DNA from: Acidobacteriota bacterium
GTDB taxonomy: Bacteria > Acidobacteriota > Terriglobia > Terriglobales > SCQP01
Reading direction: 5' to 3'
DNA: 64,000 nucleotides
Assembly: GCA_027459505.1 (NCBI GenBank)
Contig: DAIDIE010000031.1
Coordinates: forward strand, 1 to 64,000
The notes under the pieces were generated by a model. That model was not told the origin of the DNA. It did not search any database and saw only the letters and a program-made list of their open reading frames with translations. Of the stretch, positions 27,651 to 35,598 are shown one piece after another (position 1 is the first letter of the stretch; each line of letters opens with the position of its first letter). A program made the position numbers and the translations under genes.

Positions 27651-27673
27651 TCTTTGCCGAGCCCCAGAATCGG

Positions 27674-27708
27674 GTGGCCCACTCAACGCATTTTGTTGAG
27701 TGGACCAC
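27674..27708 (+). terminator. Strong hairpin after the arabinofuranosidase gene
   Basis: An outer GTGG/CCAC and an inner 9-bp stem CCACTCAAC (27679-27687) / GTTGAGTGG (27695-27703) with loop GCATTTT. There is no T-run after it, so it may terminate weakly or protect the 3' end of the message. Confidence 0.45.
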
Positions 27709-27751
27709 CGGCGAGGCGAGCAATCAAGCCAGTCGTACACCCAACCGCACG

Positions 27752-27780
27752 GTGAACGGTGAGCTGTAAGCTGTGAACTG
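27752..27780 (+). repeat. Heptad repeat array, copy 5
   Basis: Four heptads GTGAACG, GTGAGCT, GTAAGCT, GTGAACT, ending 40 bases before the carboxylesterase start codon. Confidence 0.6.
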
Positions 27781-27820
27781 TTCGCCCGCTCCCACCGATG
27801 CCCCCGAAAGGAGACCGCCA

Positions 27821-29506
27821 ATGTCCCATTCGAAACTGAACCGTCGTGACGCCTTAAAGCTCTCCGCTACCGCCGGCGTTGCCGCCGCGCTCTCCACGCG
27901 CGCCCAAGCCTCCGACAGCGTTAAAACCGGAGTCCACCAGCAGCAGCCTCCCTATTGCTCCACCCCGCGCTCGGCGGTGGCCAGGACCAAGTATGGCAAG
28001 GTTCGCGGCTTTGTCTCCGGCGACGTCTTCACGTTTAAAGGCGTTCCCTACGGCCAGAACACTGGCGGCGAAAACCGTTGGCTGCCCGCCAAGCCCCCCG
28101 TCCCATGGGATGGCGAGTACCCCGCCCTGATCTACGGCGCCAACTGTCCCCAGCACCGGCACAACTGGACCAGTCAGGAGCAGGTATTTCTTCAGGACTG
28201 GGATGACGGCTGGCAGAGCGAAGACATGCTCAAGCTCAATATCTGGACGCCGTCACTCACTGGCCGCCGCCCCGTCATGTTCTACATCCACGGCGGAGGC
28301 TTTGAATTCGGCTCCGCCTATGAGCTCCCTTCACAGGAAGGCGCCAACCTGGCCCGCTACCATGACGTGGTCTCCGTCACCGTGAATCACCGCCTCAACG
28401 CTTTGGGCTTCCTGGATGTTGCCGAAGTTGGCGGCCCCGCCTATCAGGACTCCTCCAACGTGGGCATGACCGATTTGGTCGCCGCCCTGCGGTGGGTCCG
28501 CGATAACATCTCTAACTTCGGTGGCGACCCCGATTGCGTGATGATTTACGGCCAGTCCGGCGGTGGCGGCAAGGTGGCCGAACTCCTGGGCATGCCCTCC
28601 GCGCAAGGACTGTTTCACCGCGCCGGCATCCAGTCCGGCGGCGCCTTTGAAGGGTCCGCGGAAGAGGCCAAACAGCTGACCCGGCAAATGCTGAAGGATC
28701 TGAATATCGCGCACCACGATATCGGGGCGCTGCAAAAAATGCGGTGGAAAGATCTCATGTCCTCCGCCGACACCGCCCAGGGCAAGCTCCCCGTTAATCC
28801 GCATCTGCCGTTCAAAATGCACGGCCCGCCGCATCGTTTCTGGATGCCCATCCTCGATGGCCGTGTCATCACCATGAAGGCATTTCACGATACCGCCCCG
28901 GCGATCTCGGGACACATCCCACTGCTGGTCGGATCAGTGAGCGAGGAGGGTAACATGATGGCCTCCAATCCCACCGAGGCGCAGTGGCGCGCCAACCTGA
29001 TCCGCGCCTATGGCGAGCAAACCGGCAAAGCGCTGGCCGACGGCATGAAGAAGGCCTATCCCCACAAGAGTGTGCGCACGCTGTCGTATATGTGTGGCGG
29101 CGGCGGCTTTTTGAATACCTTCTTTATGCGCAACGGCGTGGTTCACATGGCGAAGCTCAAGTACGAGCTGCACGCCGCCCCGGTCTATACCTATTACTTC
29201 ACCTGGCAGACCAAAATGCTGGACGGCGTTCCGGGCGCCTGGCATACTTCCGACCTGCAATTCTGTTTTGACAATACCCTGCGCTGCGAGCAGGGCACGG
29301 GCAACACGCCGGAGGCGCAGGCGCTGGCCAAAAAGATGACTGCCGCCTGGGTCAACTTCGCCCGCACCGGCAACCCCAGCCAGCCCGGCTTAACCTGGAA
29401 ACCAACCGACCCCGTCACCAATAAAACAATGGTCTGGGATAACCACCCCCGCATGGTCAACGACCCCGACGGCGAACTGCGCAAATTACTTCTCAAGCCG
29501 GCCTAG
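27821..29506 (+). CDS. Tat-exported type B carboxylesterase
   Basis: A 561-residue alpha/beta hydrolase of the cholinesterase/carboxylesterase type B family. The N-terminus LNRRDALKLSATAGVAAAL is a twin-arginine signal. The oxyanion region VMFYIHGGGFEFGSA is near residue 155, the nucleophile serine in MIYGQSGGGGKVAEL near 246, a candidate acid Glu in GSVSEEGNMM near 371 and the His in GAWHTSDLQFCF near 473. ATG 27821 is preceded by AAGGAGA. Next to the arabinofuranosidase it may remove ester groups from plant polymers, but its substrate is not shown by sequence. It is likely cotranscribed only in part, as a hairpin and heptad repeat separate the two. Confidence 0.88.
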   Translation: MSHSKLNRRDALKLSATAGVAAALSTRAQASDSVKTGVHQQQPPYCSTPRSAVARTKYGKVRGFVSGDVFTFKGVPYGQNTGGENRWLPAKPPVPWDGEYPALIYGANCPQHRHNWTSQEQVFLQDWDDGWQSEDMLKLNIWTPSLTGRRPVMFYIHGGGFEFGSAYELPSQEGANLARYHDVVSVTVNHRLNALGFLDVAEVGGPAYQDSSNVGMTDLVAALRWVRDNISNFGGDPDCVMIYGQSGGGGKVAELLGMPSAQGLFHRAGIQSGGAFEGSAEEAKQLTRQMLKDLNIAHHDIGALQKMRWKDLMSSADTAQGKLPVNPHLPFKMHGPPHRFWMPILDGRVITMKAFHDTAPAISGHIPLLVGSVSEEGNMMASNPTEAQWRANLIRAYGEQTGKALADGMKKAYPHKSVRTLSYMCGGGGFLNTFFMRNGVVHMAKLKYELHAAPVYTYYFTWQTKMLDGVPGAWHTSDLQFCFDNTLRCEQGTGNTPEAQALAKKMTAAWVNFARTGNPSQPGLTWKPTDPVTNKTMVWDNHPRMVNDPDGELRKLLLKPA

Positions 29507-29766
29507 CCCCGCCGGAGAAACCTTAAGACCTGCGGCGAAGCTCCGATAGCGGCGCCGCGTCTGGCGGCTTGGGGCGGGTTCGGGGTCCCCTCTCCCGATA
29601 GAGGGCTGACTGGCGCGGTGTGACGGCCCCCCCCCGGAGCTCGTCAGTAGGAGCGCCGGGGATCCCCTTATGCCTTCAAAAGTGGCCCGCACTCGGGTGT
29701 TCCGCTCAAGTCGCTACTTCCGCGATGAGGTGGTGCGCACTGACGAGATCCAGTACGCCGTCCGGT
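29507..29766 (+). other. Gene-free stretch with C9 tract before the HepT scar
   Basis: No supported gene. It includes a run of nine C (29627-29635) and, from ATG 29670, a short open frame (MPSKVARTRVFRSSRYFRDE, then VVRTDEIQYAV) that looks protein-like for about 32 codons before it merges with the HepT fragment in another frame. I cannot name it; it could be the tail of a further decayed toxin-antitoxin gene. Confidence 0.3.
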
Positions 29767-29859
29767 GCTGCCGCCCGGCTGAAGCACCTGGTCGAAGTTC
29801 AGCACGACTGCTTAAGCTTCACGGCCGGCCGCAAAAGAGCAGAGCTGGATTCGAACCGA
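29767..29859 (+). pseudogene. HepT-like N-terminal fragment, second scar
   Basis: The frame reads AAARLKHLVEVQHDCLSFTA followed by GRKRAELDSNR, matching the N-terminal part of the broken HepT gene at 152-512 (about 90% identical over 90 bases by eye). This copy keeps the frame where the first copy has an extra base, but it lacks the HEPN catalytic half and joins unrelated sequence after 29859. It lies 44 bases before the ABC transporter start. The two scars suggest a HepT cassette that was once present more than once. Confidence 0.65.
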
Positions 29860-29902
29860 GGCCGTGCCTCGACCCTCTCCCCTCCTCTTATACGATGGAG
29901 GT

Positions 29903-30619
29903 ATGGTCTCCTCTTCGCCGCTCGTGAACCGGCCCGCTACCGTGGTGCGCGCCGTTGCGGTCGAAAAATCCTATGGCGCCCGGGAACGCCGCGTGGCCGC
30001 GCTGCGCGGCCTCGACCTCGCTGTCTCGGCCGGCGAATTTGTCGCCATCATGGGACGTAGCGGATGCGGAAAAACCACGTTGTTGAACCTGCTCGGCGCC
30101 ATGGATCAGCCCGACCGGGGCGAAATCTGGCTGGAAGGCCGCAACCTGCCCCAGCTTTCTGAAGAGGAGCTCACCCGCCTGCGCCGTCAGCGTGTCGGGT
30201 TCGTCTTCCAGTTCTTCAATCTGCTGCCCACCCTTACGGTGCGCGAAAACGTGGAACTGCCACTGTTGTTGCAGGGCGAAACTTCGGCAATCCGCGCGCG
30301 AGTTGACGAAGTCCTGGTGGCGGTGGATCTACACGACCGGGCGGCGGACACGCCCGCCCAACTCTCTGGTGGACAGATGCAGCGCGTCGCCCTGGCCCGC
30401 GCCCTGGTGCATCGTCCCGTCCTGCTGATCGCCGACGAGCCCACCGGCAACCTCGATTCCATTTCCGCTGAACAGGTCCTCACGCTCTTAAAGGAACTGC
30501 CGGCGCGCCACGGCGCGGCGGTGGTGATGGCGACGCATAGTAGTGAGGCGGCGCGTTTCGCCGATCGCGTCCTGCACATGAAAGATGGGCAGTGGACAAA
30601 CGAAGCGGGCAAGCCATGA
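29903..30619 (+). CDS. ABC transporter ATP-binding protein (LolD/MacB type)
   Basis: A 238-residue ATPase. Walker A is [19 protein letters not shown] near residue 50, the Q-loop [20 protein letters not shown], signature [16 protein letters not shown] near 154, Walker [14 protein letters not shown] and the H-loop ATHSSEA. These belong to the LolCDE/MacB (FtsX-partner) group. ATG 29903 follows GATGGAGG. Its stop overlaps the start of the permease gene by four bases. With the permease and the AttH-like protein it forms a set like attEFGH. It probably works from the cytoplasmic face to drive a mechanotransmission-type transporter rather than substrate import. Confidence 0.93.
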   Translation: MVSSSPLVNRPATVVRAVAVEKSYGARERRVAALRGLDLAVSAGEFVAIMGRSGCGKTTLLNLLGAMDQPDRGEIWLEGRNLPQLSEEELTRLRRQRVGFVFQFFNLLPTLTVRENVELPLLLQGETSAIRARVDEVLVAVDLHDRAADTPAQLSGGQMQRVALARALVHRPVLLIADEPTGNLDSISAEQVLTLLKELPARHGAAVVMATHSSEAARFADRVLHMKDGQWTNEAGKP

Positions 30620-33285
30620 GCGCACGCGAGTGGTCCGTCGCCTGGAAAACCCTGGTCGCGCGCCCCAGCCGCAACGAGCGTGGACGCACGGCTCTGGCGA
30701 TCGTGGCGGTAGCGCTGGCCATTGCCGTCGTCGTCGCTATCCGCATGGCCAACCGCACCGCCCTGGAGTCCTTTGAGCAGACATCGAGAGCGGTCGCTGG
30801 CCGAGGCGCCCTAACCGTTCATGGCCCTACTCCGATTTCCTCCACCTTGTTTCCACGCTTGCGCTGGTTGGGCGCTTATGCGGAGGCGGAACCATATATA
30901 GATCGTTACGCCTACGATCCTCGCGCCCACGACACGCTTGAACTGCTGGGACTGGATTGGGCCGCCGAGGTCGCCCATCACCTGCCGCTCAACCGCAACC
31001 TCATCGCGCCAGGTTCCCGGCAGCAACGGCGCGCAGCCGTCCTGCTGACTTCCTACTACGCCCAGCGCTATCACTATCGGCGCGGCGACTGGCTGCCCCT
31101 GGTTTTGAATGGCCGTCTGGTCCGCCTCTGGATTGCGGGAGTGCTCCCGCAATCCAAACTGGCTACCGCACAAAGCGGGCACATCGCCCTCATGGACGTG
31201 GCTGCGGAAGCGCATCTGCTGGGACAGGTGCGCGGAGCGCCCCTGCGGTTCGACGGCCTGCAATTGCGTTTAGCGCCAGGCGTCTCGGAGCCTTGGCTGG
31301 CGTCGCAGGTGCAGCCCTTTTTACCCGCTGACGATCACGTCGAACCCGCCGCCGTGCGGCGGCGGCAGACGGAAAAGATGGTCAGCGCCTTTGCCGCCAA
31401 CCTGCGCGCCCTGAGTTACGTCGCGCTGCTGGTCGGCGCCTTCCTGATCTACAACACCATCGCTATGGGTGTGGTGCGCCGGCGCACCGCCATCGCTACC
31501 TTGCGCGCCTTGGGCGCCAGCCGCCGGGCCATCCTTGCCGTGTTCCTGGCGGAAGCCCTGCTGCTCTCGGTCATCGGTGGATTGGCCGGGCTTGCATTGG
31601 GGAGGTTATTGGCCGGACTGGCGCTGCACCTGGTCTCCATGACCCTGAATGCGCTCTATACCGTCACCCATCCGAAGGCTGTACGGTTCACTGCCGGCGA
31701 CCTGGTTTGGGCACTGATTCTCGCCGTGGGTGTTGGCTTGATCTCCGCGTGGGGACCAGCGCGCGAAGCCGCACGGGTGGCCCCGGCGGAAGGCATGCGC
31801 CCCGGCTTGTATGAGACGCAATTCGCGGTCGCGAAGCATCGCTGGCTCTGGCTCGGCCTTGCCTGCGCTCTGCTGGCCGCCGTCTGTGCCAAGCTTCCAG
31901 CCATCGGAACTGTGCCTTTCTGGGGATTCGCCAGCGCGCTCATGGCTGTGCTCGGCATGGGGCTGCTGCTGCCCTTTGCGGTGAGCCATCTCCTGCGATT
32001 GGGGCGCTCTCGCCTGCTCGACCCGGCGAGCGCCGCTGCGGGCCGTAATCGCTGGTGGCCGCTGCGCTTATCGCTGGGCTTGGCCGCCGCTTCCTTGTTG
32101 AGCGCGCTCCGGCGAACCTCGGTTTTGTTGGCCGCCCTTACCACCGCCGTGGCCATGTTTATCGCGGTCGCCATCATGGTTGGCAGCTTCCGCGTCACTG
32201 TGAGTACCTGGCTTGGCGAGACACTGAGAGCCGACGTGTTCCTTCGCGCCCGCGACTGGACGCGCAGCAATAACGCGCCTCTGCCGCGCGAGGTGTTGCG
32301 GCAATTGGAGCGCCTCCCCGGGGTGGGCGCCGCCGGGGAATACAGTGCTGTCCCGGAAACGTACCGCGGCCAGCGCATCTTTATCTCTACCGCCTGGAGC
32401 CGCGACCTCGAGAGTGGGCGGCGCAATGTGCGGCTCGCGGGTGAGGCGAGCGGACCCATGCATCGCGGCTGCCCACTCCGCTTTCTGCGCAGCGCCGGCG
32501 ATTGGAACATTTGGCGGCGAGGCAGCCGCCGCGGAGAAGTGTTTGTCTCCGAACCTTTTGCCCGCCACTTTGACCGCTGGCCAGGCCGGCAAATTCAACT
32601 GCCAACCCAGGCTGGCCCACAGAAGTTGCGGATTGCCGCCGTCTTCCGCGACTACTCCAGTTCCCAGGGATACGTGTTCATGAATCTGGCGCTGTTTGAA
32701 AAGCTTTACGGCAAACCTCTGGCAAGCAGCGCCGGACTGTATGCGCGCCCCGGGATGACGGTCGAGCGACTGCTCGCTCAAGTGACTCAAGTCCTGGCCA
32801 GTATGCCCGGCGAGCGGCAGGCGCTGACTGTCAATGACTACCAGTCCTTGTGGCGCGAAGCGTTGAAGGTCTTTGACCAGACCTTCCGCGTAACGTGGTC
32901 ACTGGAGTTGATTGCTCTGGCGGTCGCCATTCTTGGTGTCGCCAATACTCTCCTCGCGGTTGCTCTGGAACGGCGGCGGGAACTGGCGGTCCTGCTCTTC
33001 CTGGGCGCCACCCGCCGGCAGACGCGCCGCATGCTTCTCGGCGAAGCGGTCTGGATTGGTGCGCTGGCGCTGCTCTTCGGGACCCTTCTGGGAGTGGTGC
33101 TTGCCGCAATCCTGATCTTCGTGATTAACGTGCAGTCGTTTGGCTGGACGATTCAGGTGCACGCTCCCTGGACTTGGCTGCTGCCGGCTTGCCTGCTGGT
33201 GTTTGCGGCGACGCTGATCGCGGCCCTTGGCCCGGCCGGCGTCGCCGCCCAGGTCGATCCCGTAGCGGCGGTGAGGGTGGAATGA
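30616..33285 (+). CDS. FtsX-type ABC permease, two-block
   Basis: An 889-residue membrane protein. One helix near residues 28-45 (TALAIVAVALAIAVVVAI) is followed by a periplasmic domain, then an FtsX block at about 265-400 (LSYVALLVGAFLIYNTIAMG, RRTAIATLRALGASRRAIL). Further helices and a second periplasmic domain come before a second FtsX block at about 765-885 (ELIALAVAILGVANTLLAVA, LERRRELAVLLFLGATRRQT). This is a fused double permease, as in the Att-like systems, where two FtsX proteins would otherwise be separate. Start ATG 30616 and stop 33285 each overlap the neighbouring gene by four bases. Confidence 0.9.
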   Translation: MSAREWSVAWKTLVARPSRNERGRTALAIVAVALAIAVVVAIRMANRTALESFEQTSRAVAGRGALTVHGPTPISSTLFPRLRWLGAYAEAEPYIDRYAYDPRAHDTLELLGLDWAAEVAHHLPLNRNLIAPGSRQQRRAAVLLTSYYAQRYHYRRGDWLPLVLNGRLVRLWIAGVLPQSKLATAQSGHIALMDVAAEAHLLGQVRGAPLRFDGLQLRLAPGVSEPWLASQVQPFLPADDHVEPAAVRRRQTEKMVSAFAANLRALSYVALLVGAFLIYNTIAMGVVRRRTAIATLRALGASRRAILAVFLAEALLLSVIGGLAGLALGRLLAGLALHLVSMTLNALYTVTHPKAVRFTAGDLVWALILAVGVGLISAWGPAREAARVAPAEGMRPGLYETQFAVAKHRWLWLGLACALLAAVCAKLPAIGTVPFWGFASALMAVLGMGLLLPFAVSHLLRLGRSRLLDPASAAAGRNRWWPLRLSLGLAAASLLSALRRTSVLLAALTTAVAMFIAVAIMVGSFRVTVSTWLGETLRADVFLRARDWTRSNNAPLPREVLRQLERLPGVGAAGEYSAVPETYRGQRIFISTAWSRDLESGRRNVRLAGEASGPMHRGCPLRFLRSAGDWNIWRRGSRRGEVFVSEPFARHFDRWPGRQIQLPTQAGPQKLRIAAVFRDYSSSQGYVFMNLALFEKLYGKPLASSAGLYARPGMTVERLLAQVTQVLASMPGERQALTVNDYQSLWREALKVFDQTFRVTWSLELIALAVAILGVANTLLAVALERRRELAVLLFLGATRRQTRRMLLGEAVWIGALALLFGTLLGVVLAAILIFVINVQSFGWTIQVHAPWTWLLPACLLVFAATLIAALGPAGVAAQVDPVAAVRVE

Positions 33286-34466
33286 AAACGTTTCTCGCCA
33301 TTCTCTTCATAACGGTTGCGACCCTCCCGGTAGCCGCCCAATCAGCGGCGGCCGCTGTAAGCCCCGGCTTTCAATTGGCCCTGCCCGGCTATCAATGGAA
33401 CTTTCCTCGCGACCATGGCGCCCATCCCCATTTTGCCAACGAGTGGTGGTACTGGACCGGAAACCTCTCCGGCGCTCATGGCCAGCGCTTTGGCTTCGAG
33501 TTGACATTTTTTCGTGTAAGCCCCAATCCGGATGCGCCGCTCGATCGGGATTTCTACCTCGCCCATTTCGCATTAACCGATGTCGCCGGCAACCGATTCT
33601 TCTTTCACGAACGTTCGCGGCGCGGCGCCTGGGGACAGGCGGGCGTAAGGATGGTCGCGCCAGGACCGAATGCAGGCCTGCAATGCGGAGCGCACTCCGG
33701 GCTGCGCCTCTGGAATGAAAACTGGACCGCCGATTTTTTGTCCAGCGGCGCCTGCCACCTGCAAGCGCGCTGGGGTGACTACGCCCTTGACCTGCAGCTC
33801 GATCCTCACGCAGCGCGGATGTTCAACGGGCCAGGAGGCTTAAGCCAGAAAGGGCCGGCTCACGGCCAGGCGTCCTATTACTATTCGGTGCCTCGCGCGT
33901 CCGTGAACGGCGTCATCGAGTTTGCCGGAAGCAATACGCAAGTGACTGGCGCGGCATGGATGGACCACGAGTTTGCCAGCAATCAGTTGGGGACCAACCA
34001 GCAGGGCTGGGATTGGATGGGGCTGCAGCTGACTGAGGCGGGAAAGCCGCTCGACGTCATGTTGTTCAACCTGCGGGATACCAATGGAAGCCGCGACCCG
34101 TATTCCTCCGGTACCTGCTTTGTGGAACATTCCGGGCGTTCTCCTTCCATTACGACATGGCTGAAAGCCTCCGATTTCAAGATCAGTCCATTCCTCTGGT
34201 GGCGCAGTCCCATCACCAGGGCGCGCTACCCCGTGGCGTGGACTGTAGAGATTCCCCGGCGGGGTTTGAAGCTGCAGGTGCGGGCCGCCATCGATAACCA
34301 GGAACTTCGCGGCGGAGGCCCGGGCCTGGCCTACTGGGAGGGTGCGGTTGTGGTGAAGGGAACCGGTCCGGGCGGCGCATCCGTAGAAGGGCGTGGTTAC
34401 CTTGAACTGACCGGCTACGCTGGTCAACTCCGTATTACCACCGCTCACCCCGCCGGGGCTCACTGA
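33282..34466 (+). CDS. AttH/CrtC-like lipocalin-fold secreted protein
   Basis: A 394-residue protein with a signal peptide (FLAILFITVATLPVAAQ) and the double-lipocalin domain of the AttH / carotenoid 1,2-hydratase family: FPRDHGAHPHFANEWWYWTG near residue 45, FGFELTFFRV, DFYLAHFALTDV, then GAAWMDHEFASNQ, GWDWMGLQL and YWEGAVVVKG. In Agrobacterium AttH is encoded with an ABC transporter (attEFG), and the same order is seen here, with the permeases fused. Despite the database name, a carotenoid hydratase role is unlikely in this setting; a lipid or hydrophobic ligand handled together with the transporter is an inference. Confidence 0.88.
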   Translation: MKTFLAILFITVATLPVAAQSAAAAVSPGFQLALPGYQWNFPRDHGAHPHFANEWWYWTGNLSGAHGQRFGFELTFFRVSPNPDAPLDRDFYLAHFALTDVAGNRFFFHERSRRGAWGQAGVRMVAPGPNAGLQCGAHSGLRLWNENWTADFLSSGACHLQARWGDYALDLQLDPHAARMFNGPGGLSQKGPAHGQASYYYSVPRASVNGVIEFAGSNTQVTGAAWMDHEFASNQLGTNQQGWDWMGLQLTEAGKPLDVMLFNLRDTNGSRDPYSSGTCFVEHSGRSPSITTWLKASDFKISPFLWWRSPITRARYPVAWTVEIPRRGLKLQVRAAIDNQELRGGGPGLAYWEGAVVVKGTGPGGASVEGRGYLELTGYAGQLRITTAHPAGAH

Positions 34467-34514
34467 TCAGCGAACTGCCCGCCTCGTAGCGCTGAACCAC
34501 TGCGGCGTCCCCTG

Positions 34515-34729
34515 ACGAGCCAGGGCCGAGTCGAACTGCTTTCGAGTTCGAAATCGCAGGCCGAAGTCGTAGCGAAGGTCCGGGGTTGCCCTTTAGGTCC
34601 CGCACCGCTGGCGACTAGTAAAGCGCGGCCACCATCCGTGAGCTTCGGCCGGGGTCCCCGAGCCGCGCCGCGCGGCTTGGGGTGGGGGCCGGACACCGAA
34701 GCGGGTGGAATAAAAGCGGCCGTGCCGCT
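34515..34729 (+). repeat. Dispersed intergenic repeat, copy 3 (long loop)
   Basis: About 215 bp between the AttH-like gene and tadA, highly similar to copy 1. The stem GCTTCGG/CCGAAGC is kept, but its loop carries about 38 extra bases that themselves form a GC-rich hairpin (GGGGTCCCCGAGCCGCGCCG facing GCGCGGCTTGGGGTGGGGGC). The repeat ends 43 bases before the tadA ATG, so it may be part of that leader. Confidence 0.85.
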
Positions 34730-34772
34730 GGCCCCAAAGCGGTTCACAATAGAGTTCATTTCAGGAACACCC

Positions 34773-35315
34773 ATGGCCGCCAACACGGGAAACTCGAACT
34801 CGGAAACAGCACGCGAACGGCAGCGGGAAAAGGCCGGCGCTTTAGACCTCCACTGGATGGACCAGGCCCTGGAGCTGGCTCGTGCGGCGGAGCGCAGCGG
34901 AGAAGTCCCGATTGGGGCCGTGGTGATCGGTCCTGAAGGTGAGCTGTTGGGAAGGGGCTTCAATCGCACCTTGCTGGACCTCGATCCGACCGCGCACGCT
35001 GAAGTGGTGGCCTTGCGGGAAGCCGCATGGAAAGCGGGGAATCACCGCCTCAACGGCGCGGTCGTCTATGCTACACTGGAGCCCTGTGCGATGTGTGCCG
35101 GAGCTCTGATTCAGGCGCGTATCGCACGCCTGGTGTACGGCGCCGAAGACCCGAAAGCGGGGGCCATTCACTCGGTGCTGCAACTCTCCAATCATCCCCA
35201 ACTGAACCATCGCTTCGCCGTTACGGCGGGGCTGCGGGGCGAGGAGAGTGGAGCCCTGTTGCGGCGCTTCTTTGAAGCGCGACGCAAAACCGGTGGCGCT
35301 GCCGGCCAGGAATAA
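34773..35315 (+). CDS. tadA: tRNA adenosine(34) deaminase
   Basis: A 180-residue zinc deaminase that makes inosine at the wobble position of tRNA-Arg(ACG). The zinc and proton-shuttle motif is TAHAEVVALREAA near residue 73, and the paired cysteines are in LEPCAMCAGALIQARIARL near 102. VYGAEDPKAGAIHSVLQL follows. The first 25 residues are an extra polar stretch (NSNSETARERQREKAG). ATG 34773 is used; the frame is open upstream into the dispersed repeat, but that is not coding. Eleven bases separate the stop from tRNA-Ser. Confidence 0.94.
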   Translation: MAANTGNSNSETARERQREKAGALDLHWMDQALELARAAERSGEVPIGAVVIGPEGELLGRGFNRTLLDLDPTAHAEVVALREAAWKAGNHRLNGAVVYATLEPCAMCAGALIQARIARLVYGAEDPKAGAIHSVLQLSNHPQLNHRFAVTAGLRGEESGALLRRFFEARRKTGGAAGQE

Positions 35316-35324
35316 CCCGGGCGT

Positions 35325-35414
35325 GGAGAGGTGGCCGAGTGGTTGATGGCACCTGCCTCGAAAGCAGGCATACCTTCACGGGTATCGGGGGTTCGAATCC
35401 CCCCCTCTCCGCCA
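35325..35414 (+). tRNA. tRNA-Ser (anticodon CGA)
   Basis: A 90-base tRNA with acceptor GGAGAGG/CCTCTCC, anticodon loop CTCGAAA (anticodon CGA, reads UCG), a long variable arm (TACCTTCACGGGTA) as in class II tRNAs, T-arm GGGGGTTCGAATCCCCC and an encoded CCA end. All stems pair. Confidence 0.97.
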
Positions 35415-35467
35415 TCAGTCCCTGCCTGCCCCTCTACCTGAATCTCTTCTTCTTCTAAATCTCTCCC

Positions 35468-35585
35468 AGTGGCCGGGTCGAACTGTTTTCGAGTTCGGGA
35501 TCGCAGGCCGAAGTGGTAGGAAGGGTCCGGGGTCGCAGTTCCGGCCGGACACCGAAGCGGGTGGAATAAAAGCGGCCGTGCCGCT
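35468..35585 (+). repeat. Dispersed intergenic repeat, copy 4 (internal deletion)
   Basis: About 118 bp between tRNA-Ser and the DUF58 gene. Both ends match the other copies (GGGTCGAACTGTTTTCGAGTT at the left, CCGAAGCGGGTGGAATAAAA at the right), but the middle (CTGGCGACTAGTAAAGCGCG and its surroundings) is missing, so the GCTTCGG arm is reduced to TTCCGG. Confidence 0.8.
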
Positions 35586-35598
35586 CGGGGGATTGCCT

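Noticed and set aside
34638-34772. Upstream extension of tadA by 45 codons
   Set aside because: The extension is the right half of a dispersed intergenic repeat that occurs in four other non-coding places; ATG 34773 gives a normal TadA.
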